A stretch of 64,000 nt of DNA from Roseiflexus castenholzii DSM 13941 (lineage in GTDB: Bacteria > Chloroflexota > Chloroflexia > Chloroflexales > Roseiflexaceae). The notes beneath the pieces are model-generated. The model was not told where the DNA came from. It saw nothing but the letters and a program-made list of their open reading frames with translations, and ran no database searches. The DNA lies in NCBI RefSeq assembly GCF_000017805.1, contig NC_009767.1, positions 4,691,001 through 4,755,000 of the forward strand, read 5' to 3'. Positions 8,923 through 17,553 of this stretch are shown in pieces. Each line of letters opens with the position of its first letter. Position 1 is the stretch's first letter. The position numbers and the translations under genes were made by a program.

Positions 8923-10266
8923 CTACTGTGTTGCAGTCGGCGTAATTACTTCGGGCGGCACCGGTTTGAGCAGGCTGACCCAACGCGCCGGGATCCATCC
9001 GATCAGTTCGACCTGCGGGTTTTGCGGCAGCGCTACCCGCACTCGGTACCAATCACCTCGCTGTGCCAGCACTTCGACCGGCGCGCCGAGCGGTGCAACG
9101 ATACCGGTGCGTGTACTGGCTTCGTCCGGCGTGCTGTACAGATACACGTTTCCGATCATGACACCATTGAATGGCGAAGGCGTCGCCGTCGGCGTGGCGG
9201 TTGCCGTCGGCGTGGCGGTTGCCGTCGGCGTGCTGGTAGGCGTCGGCGTGGCGGTTGCCGTCGGCGTGCTGGTAGGCGTCGGCGTGGCGGTCGCCGTTGG
9301 CGTGGCGGTCGCCGTTGGCGCTGCAATCGGCGGCGTCATGAGCATCGCCATTCGCGTTTCGACATGCCAGATCCAGGCGCCACAGAGGAGCAACGGCGAC
9401 AGCACAAACAATCCGATCACAACCACAATTACGCGCTGAAGCATCGAGAGACGTCGCGGAGGGTGGTCTTCCTGCTGCGGAACCAGATGTTGCCGCAGTG
9501 TCTGACGCGCTTCCTGGATCAGTCGGGCATCGGTTCCGTCGAAGGCGCGGAGACGCTCGTAGCGATGTTCGTGAATGGCAAAGAGCGTTTCGCGCAGGCG
9601 TTCGCGGAAGTCTGGCGGCTCAACACCGCTGATGACCACTGCCAGGTATGCGGCGCTTCCGGTCTCGAGGATGATCTGGCGCGACTCATAGGTAATGGCG
9701 CCGAGTTCTCCGCTTTCTTCGCGCCCAAACGCTTCCTGCGCGAAGTCACGAATAGCAGTGAGCATCCCACTGACGACATCGCGGTCCGGGCGTTCTGGTC
9801 CGGCGGAATAGTGGCAGATCAGCACCCCCGACTCGCGTTGGATCAGGAAGAGTTCATGAATAGTAAAGGGAAGGACTTCGCGCAAGGCGTACTCGCCATG
9901 TGAGACCCCCTGCACGCGCGCCTGCCAGTAGCGAGGGCTGAGCATCACCGAGGTGCTTTGACGAACGCGCTCATCGATCGATTGCGCCAGATTGCGCACT
10001 GCTTCGGCGACGGCGCGGGTGATCATCTGCCCAACCACGGGGTAGAGCGCATCGACAATATCTTCACGCGCCTGATAGACCTGGTGGCGAATGGCTTCAC
10101 CGATAGCAGGCGCTATGGCGTGTGCAATTTCATCACGCGACTGATTGATCTGTTCCGCCAGAATATCGGCAATAACCGGGCTGATGCGATCAACCAGCGC
10201 TTCCGGCTTGAGCAACACCCGGCGCAACTCTTCGAGTTGTCGTTGCGTTTCAGGCGCCCTGACCAT
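8923..10266 (-). CDS. Membrane protein: longin/roadblock-like cytoplasmic region, one TM helix, Thr-Pro linker, SH3 domain
   Basis: 447 residues. Residues 1-110 are helical and begin with LEELRRVLLKPEALVDRI, a leucine motif shared with the coiled-coil protein encoded before it. Residues about 130-245 (VLPFTIHELFLIQRESGVL, then SGMLTAIRDFAQEAF and AYLAVVISG) look like a longin/roadblock fold. A single transmembrane helix spans about 278-300. An Ala-Thr-Pro repeat linker (about 315-370) leads to a C-terminal bacterial SH3-like domain (YRVRVALPQN..GWIPARWVSL), predicted to be outside the membrane. The DNA encoding the linker is itself a short tandem repeat. It is encoded 6 nt after the coiled-coil gene. 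It could couple cell-envelope sensing to the cytoplasmic GTPase. The fold assignment comes from pattern, not a profile search. Confidence 0.75.
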   Translation of the reverse strand: MVRAPETQRQLEELRRVLLKPEALVDRISPVIADILAEQINQSRDEIAHAIAPAIGEAIRHQVYQAREDIVDALYPVVGQMITRAVAEAVRNLAQSIDERVRQSTSVMLSPRYWQARVQGVSHGEYALREVLPFTIHELFLIQRESGVLICHYSAGPERPDRDVVSGMLTAIRDFAQEAFGREESGELGAITYESRQIILETGSAAYLAVVISGVEPPDFRERLRETLFAIHEHRYERLRAFDGTDARLIQEARQTLRQHLVPQQEDHPPRRLSMLQRVIVVVIGLFVLSPLLLCGAWIWHVETRMAMLMTPPIAAPTATATPTATATPTPTSTPTATATPTPTSTPTATATPTATATPTATPSPFNGVMIGNVYLYSTPDEASTRTGIVAPLGAPVEVLAQRGDWYRVRVALPQNPQVELIGWIPARWVSLLKPVPPEVITPTATQ

Positions 10267-10272
10267 GCCCGA

Positions 10273-11007
10273 CTAGTCCTTCGAGGTGTTCAACCCTTCG
10301 AGCAGGTCGGTGACCGTCCCTCCAGTTTCGAGACGCGCGGCAAGCTCGATGAGCATGCTGGCAAGCGCCTTGCGGTCGGTCTTCTGGTACTCAAGGCGGT
10401 CAGCAATGCGGCGCAGTTCGGCGCGCACTTCGTCTTCGGTGTGGCGAATTTCGCGGCGCAGCGCCTGTGCGCGCTGCTCGATCTGATCGCGCACATCGAT
10501 GATACCAGCCCGGACGGAGCGCAGATCTGAGTCGTGCGCTGCTTGAGCCTTCCGAAGTTCGAGAATGGTCTCGCCGAAGGATTTGATCTGGTCTTCGTGC
10601 TGCCGCACCTGCGTGGCAATCTGCTGCATGAGCGCTTCGCGACTGCGCTGACGGTCGCTTTCGCGGCGAACGTCGTCGGTTAATTTGCGCACGTCCAGTT
10701 CCAGCATTTCGATACGCCGTGCCATCGTCTTTTCGAGATCGGCGAGGCGTTCGCGCGTCTCGTCTAGATCGATGCCGATGCGTTGAACTTCACGGCGCAG
10801 ATCGGCAAAGCGCCGTTCATACTCCTCGATCTGCGCCCCAAAGAGGATCTCACGCAGTCGGTCGACTTCAGCGGCGTGCAAGCGCTGACGAAGCGGGTCG
10901 GGTCCAAGAATGATCTGGCGCACACGCTCGAGTTCTTCCTGACCTTCCTGATTGCTCTCACTGGTATTGTCCAACCGATGGTGCAGGGTGTCGTTGTGGG
11001 GGGTCAT
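10273..11007 (-). CDS. Coiled-coil protein of the GTPase operon
   Basis: 244 residues, almost wholly helical and charged, with heptad spacing from about residue 65 to 215 and no membrane helix. The N-terminal part has two copies of a leucine motif, ELERVRQIILGPDPLRQRL and VDRLREILFGAQIEEY. A related motif opens the adjacent membrane protein, so the three segments may share a partner. The start ATG overlaps the stop of the GTPase gene by 4 nt (ATGA), indicating translational coupling. No enzyme motif was found. A scaffold or effector between GTPase and membrane protein is a guess. Confidence 0.7.
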   Translation of the reverse strand: MTPHNDTLHHRLDNTSESNQEGQEELERVRQIILGPDPLRQRLHAAEVDRLREILFGAQIEEYERRFADLRREVQRIGIDLDETRERLADLEKTMARRIEMLELDVRKLTDDVRRESDRQRSREALMQQIATQVRQHEDQIKSFGETILELRKAQAAHDSDLRSVRAGIIDVRDQIEQRAQALRREIRHTEDEVRAELRRIADRLEYQKTDRKALASMLIELAARLETGGTVTDLLEGLNTSKD

Positions 11008-11528
11008 ACTACTCTCTCTTTCACGATAATCGATAGACCAAGCGCCCGAAACGCTTCCTCGACATTCTCACCCGTTCTGGCGCTGGTGAAGAAGAGGGGC
11101 GCATCGAGCATCGCGGCTATTTCGCCGAGCTGCTCGTCTGATACCATGCGTTCGCTGCGCAGATCGATCTTATTCGCTATCATGATCAGTGGCACATCTG
11201 GATTGACTGCATGAAACTCTTCTGCGTAGCGCAGAAGCGCGGTCACCGTTTCTGCACGAGTTATATCGCATACCAATGCTGCGCCGCGGGCGCCTCGATA
11301 ATACGACCGTACAATCGTCGTAAACGGTTCGCTCCCCGCCGTATCCCAGATCATCAGGGTCAGCGTCGATGGATATGCGTCCGGCATCTGGAGGATTTTG
11401 CGACTGACGCGGATACCGATTGTGCTAAGATAGGATTCGCTGAATCGGCTCTCGGTAAACCGGCGGATCAGGCTGGTTTTGCCGACGGCGAAGTCTCCGA
11501 TCAGGCATACTTTGGCTATCTGGTTCAT
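11004..11528 (-). CDS. Ras/Rab-like small GTPase
   Basis: 174 residues with all five G motifs of the Ras superfamily: G1 GDFAVGKTS (11-19), G2 threonine in STIGIR (T36), G3 WDTAGSE (61-67), G4 NKID (119-122) and G5 TSA (148-150). The overall sequence (SYYRGARGAALVCDITRAET) is Rab-like. The catalytic glutamine of eukaryotic Ras/Rab (DTAGQE) is serine here, S66. There is no C-terminal prenylation cysteine. Bacterial Ras-like proteins of this kind are known, often beside roadblock/longin proteins, and their roles are mostly undefined. It is the first gene of a four-gene minus-strand unit. Confidence 0.93.
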   Translation of the reverse strand: MNQIAKVCLIGDFAVGKTSLIRRFTESRFSESYLSTIGIRVSRKILQMPDAYPSTLTLMIWDTAGSEPFTTIVRSYYRGARGAALVCDITRAETVTALLRYAEEFHAVNPDVPLIMIANKIDLRSERMVSDEQLGEIAAMLDAPLFFTSARTGENVEEAFRALGLSIIVKERVV

Positions 11529-11857
11529 AAGCAGGGTGGGATAGTGAAAAGAACAGCCGCTGGTGCGATGTTCTGTTCTCGTGCCAGGAGAACGGAATGG
11601 CAGAGCACCACTCGATGAAGCGCCTTACAAGGCAGAGCGTTTGCGAGCAGGTAAGCGATCCCCACTGCTATCTTAGCGCATTTGCTTGACTTAAGCAACG
11701 ACTTTATTCGATTTCGGACGTATCCCGGTATATAATAGCACGGTTATGTAACTGGATCATACCACTCTATCTGACCCAGATAACAAATGGAACCAGAATA
11801 CTGGCGCTCGATCAGGGTCATTTCTATGATGCGCCGCTCTGTGATACTCTTTGTAAT
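11529..11857. other. Intergenic region between divergent GTPase and HD-GYP genes
   Basis: 329 bp without a credible gene. It must hold promoters for both divergent units. TTGCTT and AAGCAA form an inverted repeat with a 5-nt spacer at 11682-11698. A TATAAT hexamer stands at 11731-11736 on the plus strand, with only a weak -35 candidate (TCGATT, 11708-11713). Nothing else was recognised. Confidence 0.5.
11708..11736 (+). promoter_or_regulatory. Weak sigma-70-like promoter candidate for the HD-GYP regulator
   Basis: The -10 hexamer TATAAT at 11731-11736 is perfect. A 17-bp spacer leads back to TCGATT, a poor -35. The resulting transcript would have a leader of about 115 nt before the ATG at 11858. 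Confidence 0.3.
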
Positions 11858-13717
11858 ATGGATGCGACCAGCACCATCTTGATCGCCGATGACGATCCGG
11901 GCGCGCGCCTTGTTCTACAACGACTGTTGACGCGCGAGGGTCATCGGGTGCTGATGGCTCAGAACGGCGCCGAGGCACTGCGTCAGTCGATCGAATATAC
12001 GCCAGATTTGCTGCTTCTAGATGTATTGATGCCGGAGATCGACGGTTTTGAGGTTTGTCGGCAATTACGCAATCATACACGGCTCCGCGAGATCCCCATT
12101 CTTTTGATCACGTCGCTTGGCGATCAGCAGTCACGTGTGGAGGGGTTGAGCGCGGGCGCTAATGGATTCATCACCAAGCCGTTCGACATGGCGGAACTGC
12201 TGGCGCATGTGCGCACCATCACCCGTCTCAACCGCTATCGCCGTTTATTGTCAGAACAGGAGCGGTTCCAGCGTCTGATCGAACTTTCACCGGAAGGCAT
12301 CGCTATCATCAATGAGGAAAGCCGATTGCTGCTCGTGAACCCTGCGCTGGTCGCGCTGCTCGAAGCTCCGTCTGCCGGGTATCTCCTGGGTGACACATTG
12401 CTCAACTATCTGCATATTGCTGGGCTTGATCGCTATCGGGCGGGCATCAGAGCGCTCATGCAAGAGACGCAGCAGGTCTGGCGCATTGAACTCGATCTGA
12501 TCAGCGTCAACGGTCACGCTACTCCCGCCGAAATCAGTCTGGGACGTTTTCGCGACCAGAATGGCGCATTTGCTCAGGTGATCATCCGCGATATTTCGGA
12601 ACGTAAACGCGCCGAGGCACAGATCTATCGGCAGGTCAGCCGACTGACCAGTCTGCATACCATCGGCGTCGCTATTACAGCAAGCCTGGAGCTTCCGGCA
12701 ACGCTGGCGATCCTGCTGGATCGCCTGATTGAGGAGTTGCACGTCGATGCAGCGAGTGTGCTATTGTTCAACCCACGCACCACAATGCTCGAAACAGCCT
12801 GCAACCGGGGGCTGCCGCGCGATCTTGCCGAGGTGGCGATCTGCGCTGAGGAAGGACTGGCTGGCATGGCGTTTCGTTCGCGTCAAACGGTCTCGCTCGC
12901 AACCTTTCCTTCCGAGATGCTGATCAGTCCACGTGATCAAATGCTGGCTGCGGCATTTGCAACATACTTTGCCGTACCCTTGCAGGCGCGCGACGAAATC
13001 AAAGGCGTGCTCGAAATCTTGCAGCGCGCCTCGTTTACGCCCGACGAGCATTGGTGGACATTTCTCGAAGCGCTGGCGATGCAGGCGGCGATTGCTATCG
13101 ATACATCTTCGCTCTTCGAAGATTTGCGACGCACACACGCAGAATTGAAGCAATCCTACGATGCAACGATTGCCGGCTGGTCGCGCGCGCTGGATTTGCG
13201 CGACCGTGAAACGGAAGGGCATAGCGAACGTGTAACAGAGCTAACCCTGCGGCTGGCGCGTTGGATGGGCATTCCTGAGGATCAGATGGAACATATCCGG
13301 CGCGGCGCGCTCCTTCACGATATTGGCAAGATGGGCGTTCCCGATCATATTTTGCTTAAGCCAGGCCCGCTGAGTGTCGATGAATGGGCGATCATGCGCC
13401 AGCATCCGGTCTATGCGTTTCGCTGGCTCTCGGCGATTCCCTTTCTGCAACCTGCGCTCGATATTCCCTATGCCCATCACGAACGATGGGATGGCAGCGG
13501 TTACCCGCGCGGATTGCGTGGTGAACAGATCCCACTTGCCGCGCGTATCTTTGCGGTCGTCGATGTGTGGGACGCGCTGCGCTCTGATCGACCGTATCGT
13601 TCAGCCTGGACAGAAGAACAGACGATCGCATACCTCCGCTCCCTGGCCAGTACGCATTTCGATCCGGCCGTGGTGGCTGCATTTCTTGACATGATCGGGC
13701 AGGGGCGCAGGGAGTAG
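11858..13717 (+). CDS. Response regulator with PAS, GAF and HD-GYP domains (putative c-di-GMP phosphodiesterase)
   Basis: 619 residues. The receiver (1-125) has acidic D11-D13, phosphoacceptor D55 in LLLLDVLMPE and the lysine in FITKPFD. A PAS domain covers about 140-250 (RFQRLIELSPEGIAIINEE), and GAF about 265-420. The HD-GYP domain covers about 440-610, with H487-D488 in LLHDIGKMG and the defining AHHERWDGSGYP near 539-550. All the metal-binding HD-GYP hallmarks are visible, so hydrolysis of cyclic di-GMP is the expected activity. No DNA-binding domain is present. It stands alone, divergent from the GTPase unit, and its stop codon lies about 20 nt before a large repeat array. Confidence 0.9.
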   Translation: MDATSTILIADDDPGARLVLQRLLTREGHRVLMAQNGAEALRQSIEYTPDLLLLDVLMPEIDGFEVCRQLRNHTRLREIPILLITSLGDQQSRVEGLSAGANGFITKPFDMAELLAHVRTITRLNRYRRLLSEQERFQRLIELSPEGIAIINEESRLLLVNPALVALLEAPSAGYLLGDTLLNYLHIAGLDRYRAGIRALMQETQQVWRIELDLISVNGHATPAEISLGRFRDQNGAFAQVIIRDISERKRAEAQIYRQVSRLTSLHTIGVAITASLELPATLAILLDRLIEELHVDAASVLLFNPRTTMLETACNRGLPRDLAEVAICAEEGLAGMAFRSRQTVSLATFPSEMLISPRDQMLAAAFATYFAVPLQARDEIKGVLEILQRASFTPDEHWWTFLEALAMQAAIAIDTSSLFEDLRRTHAELKQSYDATIAGWSRALDLRDRETEGHSERVTELTLRLARWMGIPEDQMEHIRRGALLHDIGKMGVPDHILLKPGPLSVDEWAIMRQHPVYAFRWLSAIPFLQPALDIPYAHHERWDGSGYPRGLRGEQIPLAARIFAVVDVWDALRSDRPYRSAWTEEQTIAYLRSLASTHFDPAVVAAFLDMIGQGRRE

Positions 13718-13744
13718 GGAGTGAAGAGGAGGAGTCAGGGGTTC

Positions 13745-15400
13745 GGGGTTGAGAGAACCTTCGCACCTCCCGCCTCGCGCCTCGCGCCTCGCCACAAATG
13801 CGAGATAAATCTCGCGCGACGCCATGGTCGGGCGCCTCGCCTCTCACCTTTCGCCCCTCGCGCCTCTTGCCTCGCGCCTCTTGCCTCGCGCCTCGCGCCT
13901 CTTGCCTCGCGCCTCGCGCCTCTCACCTTTCGCCCCTCGCGCCTCGCGCCTCGCGCCTCGCGCCTCTCCCCCTCTCACCTCTCACCTTTCGCCCCTCGCG
14001 CCTCTCCCCCCGCGCCTCTCACCTTTCGCGCCTCGCGCCTCTCCCCTCGCGCCTCGCGCCTCGCGCCTCTTGCCTCTTGCCTCGCGCCTCTCACCTTTCG
14101 CCCCTCGCGCCTCTCCCCTCGCGTCTCGCGCCTCTTGCCTCTTGCCTCGCCCCTCTCGCCTCTCGCCTCTTGCCTCTTGCCTCGCGCCTCTCACCTTTCG
14201 CCCCTCGCGCCTCTTGCCTCGCGCCTCTTGCCTCGCGCCTCTTGCCTCGCGCCTCGCGCCTCTCCCCCCTCTCACCTCTCACCTTTCGCCCCTCGCGCCT
14301 CTCCCCCCGCGCCTCTCACCTCGCCACCAATGCGCGATACATCTCGCGCGACGCCATGGTCGGGACCCTCACCCCTCGCGCCTCGCGCCCCTCGCCTCTC
14401 ACCCCTCACCCCTCGCGCCTCGCGCCTCTCCCCTCGCGCCTCGCGCCTCTTGCCTCGCGCCTCGCATCTCTCCACAAAGGCGAGATACATCTCGCGCGAC
14501 GCCATGGTCGGGACCCTCACCCCTCGCGCCTCGCCCCTCTTGCCTCGCGCCTCTTGCCTCGCGCCTCGCATCTCTCCACAAAGGCGAGATACATCTCGCG
14601 CTACGCCATGGTCGGGACCCTCACCCTTCGCGCCTCGCCCCTCGCGCCTCGCGCCTCTTGCCTCGCGCCTCGCATCTCTCCACAAAGGCGAGATACATCT
14701 CGCGCTACGCCATGGTCGGGACCCTCACCCCTCGCGCCTCGCCCCTCTTGCCTCGCGCCTCTTGCCTCGCGCCTCGCATCTCTCCACAAAGGCGAGATAC
14801 ATCTCGCGCGACGCCATGGTCGGGACCCTCACCCCTCGCGCCTCGCGCCCCTCGCCTCTCACCCCTCACCCCTCGCGCCTCGCGCCTCGCCCCTCGCGCC
14901 TCTTGCCTCGCGCCTCGCATCTCTCCACAAAGGCGAGATACATCTCGCGCTACGCCATGGTCGGGACCCTCACCCCTCGCGCCTCTCCCCTCGCGCCTCG
15001 CGCCTCTTGCCTCGCGCCTCGCATCTCTCCACAAAGGCGAGATACATCTCGCGCTACGCCATGGTCGGGACCCTCACCCCTCGCGCCTCGCGCCTCGCCA
15101 CAAATGCGAGATAAATCTCGCGCGACGCCATGGTCGGGCGCCTCGCCTCTCACCTTTCGCCCCTCGCGCCTCTTGCCTCGCGCCTCGCGCCTCTTGCCTC
15201 GCGCCTCGCATCTCTCCACAAAGGCGAGATACATCTCGCGCGACGCCATGGTCGGGACCCTCACCCCTCGCGCCTCGCCCCTCTTGCCTCGCGCCTCTTG
15301 CCTCGCGCCTCGCATCTCTCCACAAAGGCGAGATAAATCTCGCGCTACGCCATGGTCGGGACCCTCACCCCTCGCGCCTCGCGCCTCTCCCCTCACCCTC
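13745..15400 (+). repeat. Heptad-periodic repeat array H1 with hairpin cores
   Basis: Runs of 7-bp units (CTCGCGC, CTCTTGC, CCCTCGC, CTCTCAC, CTTTCGC) are interrupted by a conserved core: CTCCACAAA(T/G)GCGAGATA(A/C)ATCTCGCGC, then (G/T)ACGCCATGGTCGGG. In the core GCGAGAT and ATCTCGC form a 7-bp stem. About 11 cores are present. Successive core starts (14480, 14584, 14688, 14792, 14933, 15037, 15106, 15224, 15328) are mostly 104 bp apart. Deviations of 69 and 118 bp equal whole heptads lost or gained. Long Ser/Arg/Pro/Leu open frames across it are artefacts. The array fills the space between two convergent genes and reaches the stop codon of the methyltransferase. Confidence 0.93.
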
Positions 15401-16154
15401 GTCGCCGCGCGACTGTCAGCATAATGTCACTTCCTGTCACGAACGGGTCGAGGTCATACGAGCCGTAGATCGCCTCAACGACAAAACCGATGCGTTCAAG
15501 CAGGTGTTCGAGTTCGTAGCGGTAGAACCAGCGCAATGTCATAGGATGCACGGTGCGGCGCACGCTGCCATTCCCATCAAGTTCATCGTACACAAAGGTG
15601 ACATAGTTGATCTGCTGCGCCATGTCTGCTCGCTGCGCCACGAACTTGCAGACGAACGCGCCATCGTCTGTGCGGAAGGTTCGATCCAGCGCCAGTTCTC
15701 CGTCGCACCCGGCAAGGTTGCGCGCGTGCGGATTGAACACATCGATCGCCAGCAGTCCATCGGGATGGAGGGCACGGTGGATGTTGGCAAGCACAGCCAA
15801 CTGATCTGCAGTGGTCGTCAGATGCATGAAACTGTTGAGCGCCACGATCGCCAGATGGTACGGACCGTCGGGCACGGCGGACCGCACATCACCGTGATAC
15901 AGGGCGATACGCGGAGCAACACCGGTCGCCGCAACGCGCATCCGCGCTCGTTCAATCATCGCCGCCGACGCATCGATGCCGGTGACGCGCATGCCGGCTT
16001 GCGCCAGCGGAACCAGCAGGCGACCGCTGCCGCACATTACGTCAAGAACACGCCCGCCAGTGCGACGCGCCAATTCGCGGTAGAAGGGGAGATCATCGGC
16101 AAATCCGCTATGATCGGCGTCGTAAAAGCGCGCGATAGCGTCGTAATCGCTCAT
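15393..16154 (-). CDS. Class I SAM-dependent methyltransferase
   Basis: 253 residues with the Rossmann methyltransferase motifs. Motif I VLDVMCGSGRLLVPLAQAG (about 37-55) is the SAM-binding glycine loop, the acidic GIDASAAMIERAR ends strand 2, and LYHGDVRS and LAIVALNSFMHL are the later motifs. The opening YDAIARFYDADHSG is common in methyltransferases of unassigned substrate. The ATG at 16154 is chosen by homology, because the longer frame would add unrelated residues and overlap the next gene. No clear ribosome site is visible. It follows a membrane protein gene by 4 nt. Its final codons lie inside the edge of repeat array H1. Substrate unknown. Confidence 0.82.
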   Translation of the reverse strand: MSDYDAIARFYDADHSGFADDLPFYRELARRTGGRVLDVMCGSGRLLVPLAQAGMRVTGIDASAAMIERARMRVAATGVAPRIALYHGDVRSAVPDGPYHLAIVALNSFMHLTTTADQLAVLANIHRALHPDGLLAIDVFNPHARNLAGCDGELALDRTFRTDDGAFVCKFVAQRADMAQQINYVTFVYDELDGNGSVRRTVHPMTLRWFYRYELEHLLERIGFVVEAIYGSYDLDPFVTGSDIMLTVARRRG

Positions 16155-16158
16155 ATTG

Positions 16159-16773
16159 CTACGGTGCGATGCCAAACACAAACAGCGCGATCCCGCCCAG
16201 AATAATCAGGCCGGTAATGCCAACGATCACGCCCACCGGACTGATGATCGGATCGAACCGCGGCGGAGCGGGCAACGCGCGCTGGTCAGGCAGCGACATC
16301 GACATGCGGCGAACCTGGATATCGTGCCACTCCAGGTCAGGCGTCGACGATGGGAACGGCGAGCGCACCGGTTGGGGCAGGTTCGGGATGTCGTTGTAGG
16401 TCGCAGGTTGATACGCCGATGGAAACGGCGACTGCACTGATTGGGGCAGGCGCGCGTCGTCATTATACGTTGCGGGCTGATAGGTCGAAGGGAATGGCGA
16501 ACGCACCGACCGGGGCTGTGACGAGGGCTGATTGACGGTGGCGTGACGCTCGCCTCTGCGCGTGATCCCACGGACGATCGACACTAGCGCCCCCAGAATG
16601 ACCAGCCCCAAAATGATGAACGGCAGCAGGTTCGGCGAGATAGGCACAGCGCCGCCGAGCGCGTTCCGTAGCGCATTGAGCAGCGGACCGCCGGCGATCA
16701 CTGCGAAAAAGATGAGCCAGCCGATGATCGATCCCCAGTTGATCCGTGGTTGTTGCTGACGTTCGTTGTCCAT
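16159..16773 (-). CDS. Membrane protein with Pro-rich repeated loop
   Basis: 204 residues, no family recognised. Two hydrophobic helices lie near residues 14-32 (IIGWLIFFAVIAGGPLLNAL) and 47-66, and one at the C-terminus near 180-202. Between them a hydrophilic region contains three imperfect copies of a segment like RSPFPSxYQPATYND. The last two residues of the first hydrophilic turn (RRGER) suggest a cytoplasmic side. It shares an apparent operon with the methyltransferase (4 nt apart). The start at 16773 is the first ATG followed by credible sequence. Function unknown. Confidence 0.65.
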   Translation of the reverse strand: MDNERQQQPRINWGSIIGWLIFFAVIAGGPLLNALRNALGGAVPISPNLLPFIILGLVILGALVSIVRGITRRGERHATVNQPSSQPRSVRSPFPSTYQPATYNDDARLPQSVQSPFPSAYQPATYNDIPNLPQPVRSPFPSSTPDLEWHDIQVRRMSMSLPDQRALPAPPRFDPIISPVGVIVGITGLIILGGIALFVFGIAP

Positions 16774-16871
16774 ACGTCTGTATTGTACCACCACCACGGG
16801 TGGTTATGGGTCGGGATTCGGGGGTTTCAAGAACGCAGAACCTTCCTGCCTTCACCCTTCCCTCTCGCGCC

Positions 16872-17546
16872 TCAACAAGGTTCAATGCCCGCCGCAAACT
16901 GGAATGCGCCGCAGTCGTCGTGCTGAACGACCAGGAGGAGTCCTTCACGCAAGGAGATGAAGCCGGGAGGATCGATCAGGATGTTGCTGACGCCGCGCGC
17001 GCGCTCAAAGTGCAGCGTAGCATCGTCGAGTGCATAGAATAAGCCGCGCGTCGTGATCCCGCAGACAGTCGGCGTCAGCGGCAGGAGCGACAGCGTATCG
17101 CCACGTTGACCTTCGAGCAGCGCCTGATCGCGCACCAGAAACAGACGCTGCCGTTCATCGATCAGGCGCACCTGTCGCCCCTGCAACTCTGGCATCGCCA
17201 GCATGGCGACGTTGGCAAAGGTGTGATCCCAGCGTCCTCCCAGCGCGCCAAGAATGTCGATGTGCGTTGCGCCGATGGCGACGGCGTGGAGCAACGCCAG
17301 TTCCAGATCGGTCTCGTCCTTTTCGCGCGGGAAGCGGCGCACCTCGACGCCATCCGCCGCGAGCAACGCCAGTCGCGTCGCGCCAAGCGAGTCGAGATCG
17401 CCGATGACGATGGCGGGGCGGAAACCGGCTTCTACAAGGGCGTTCGCTCCGCCATCGGCAGCGATGACCAGATCGGCGCCGGCAATCATCTCGCGGTAGG
17501 GGTCGAGCCGCAACGACGGGGCATTGGCGACAATGACCACATTCAT
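16872..17546 (-). CDS. thiN: Thiamine pyrophosphokinase
   Basis: 224 residues of the ThiN/TPK family, which transfers pyrophosphate from ATP to thiamine. Typical motifs are present: NVVIVANAPS at the start, IAADGGANAL, VIGDLDSLG with its metal-binding Asp pair, and KDETDLELAL, followed by GALGGRWDHTFAN. The C-terminal beta-sandwich thiamine-binding domain follows (residues about 145-224, TRGLFYALDDATL, VSNIL). The ATG at 17546 gives the family-standard start. The downstream gene of the same strand is absent, and the FAH-family gene is 7 nt upstream, so both are probably co-transcribed. No TPP riboswitch was recognised nearby. The product would supply the cofactor of the lyase at the left edge, among others. 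Confidence 0.92.
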   Translation of the reverse strand: MNVVIVANAPSLRLDPYREMIAGADLVIAADGGANALVEAGFRPAIVIGDLDSLGATRLALLAADGVEVRRFPREKDETDLELALLHAVAIGATHIDILGALGGRWDHTFANVAMLAMPELQGRQVRLIDERQRLFLVRDQALLEGQRGDTLSLLPLTPTVCGITTRGLFYALDDATLHFERARGVSNILIDPPGFISLREGLLLVVQHDDCGAFQFAAGIEPC

Positions 17547-17553
17547 GGCATGC

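Noticed and set aside
8818..9903. 361-residue plus-strand open frame opposite the SH3 membrane protein
   Set aside because: Antisense to a gene with recognisable domains. It includes Arg-rich sequence from the Thr/Pro linker repeat.
13721..16205. Long Ser/Arg/Pro/Leu-rich open frames of 400-790 residues across array H1
   Set aside because: They follow the heptad and core repeats in several frames and both strands, with no ribosome sites or known domain. The same holds for arrays H2, H3 and H4.
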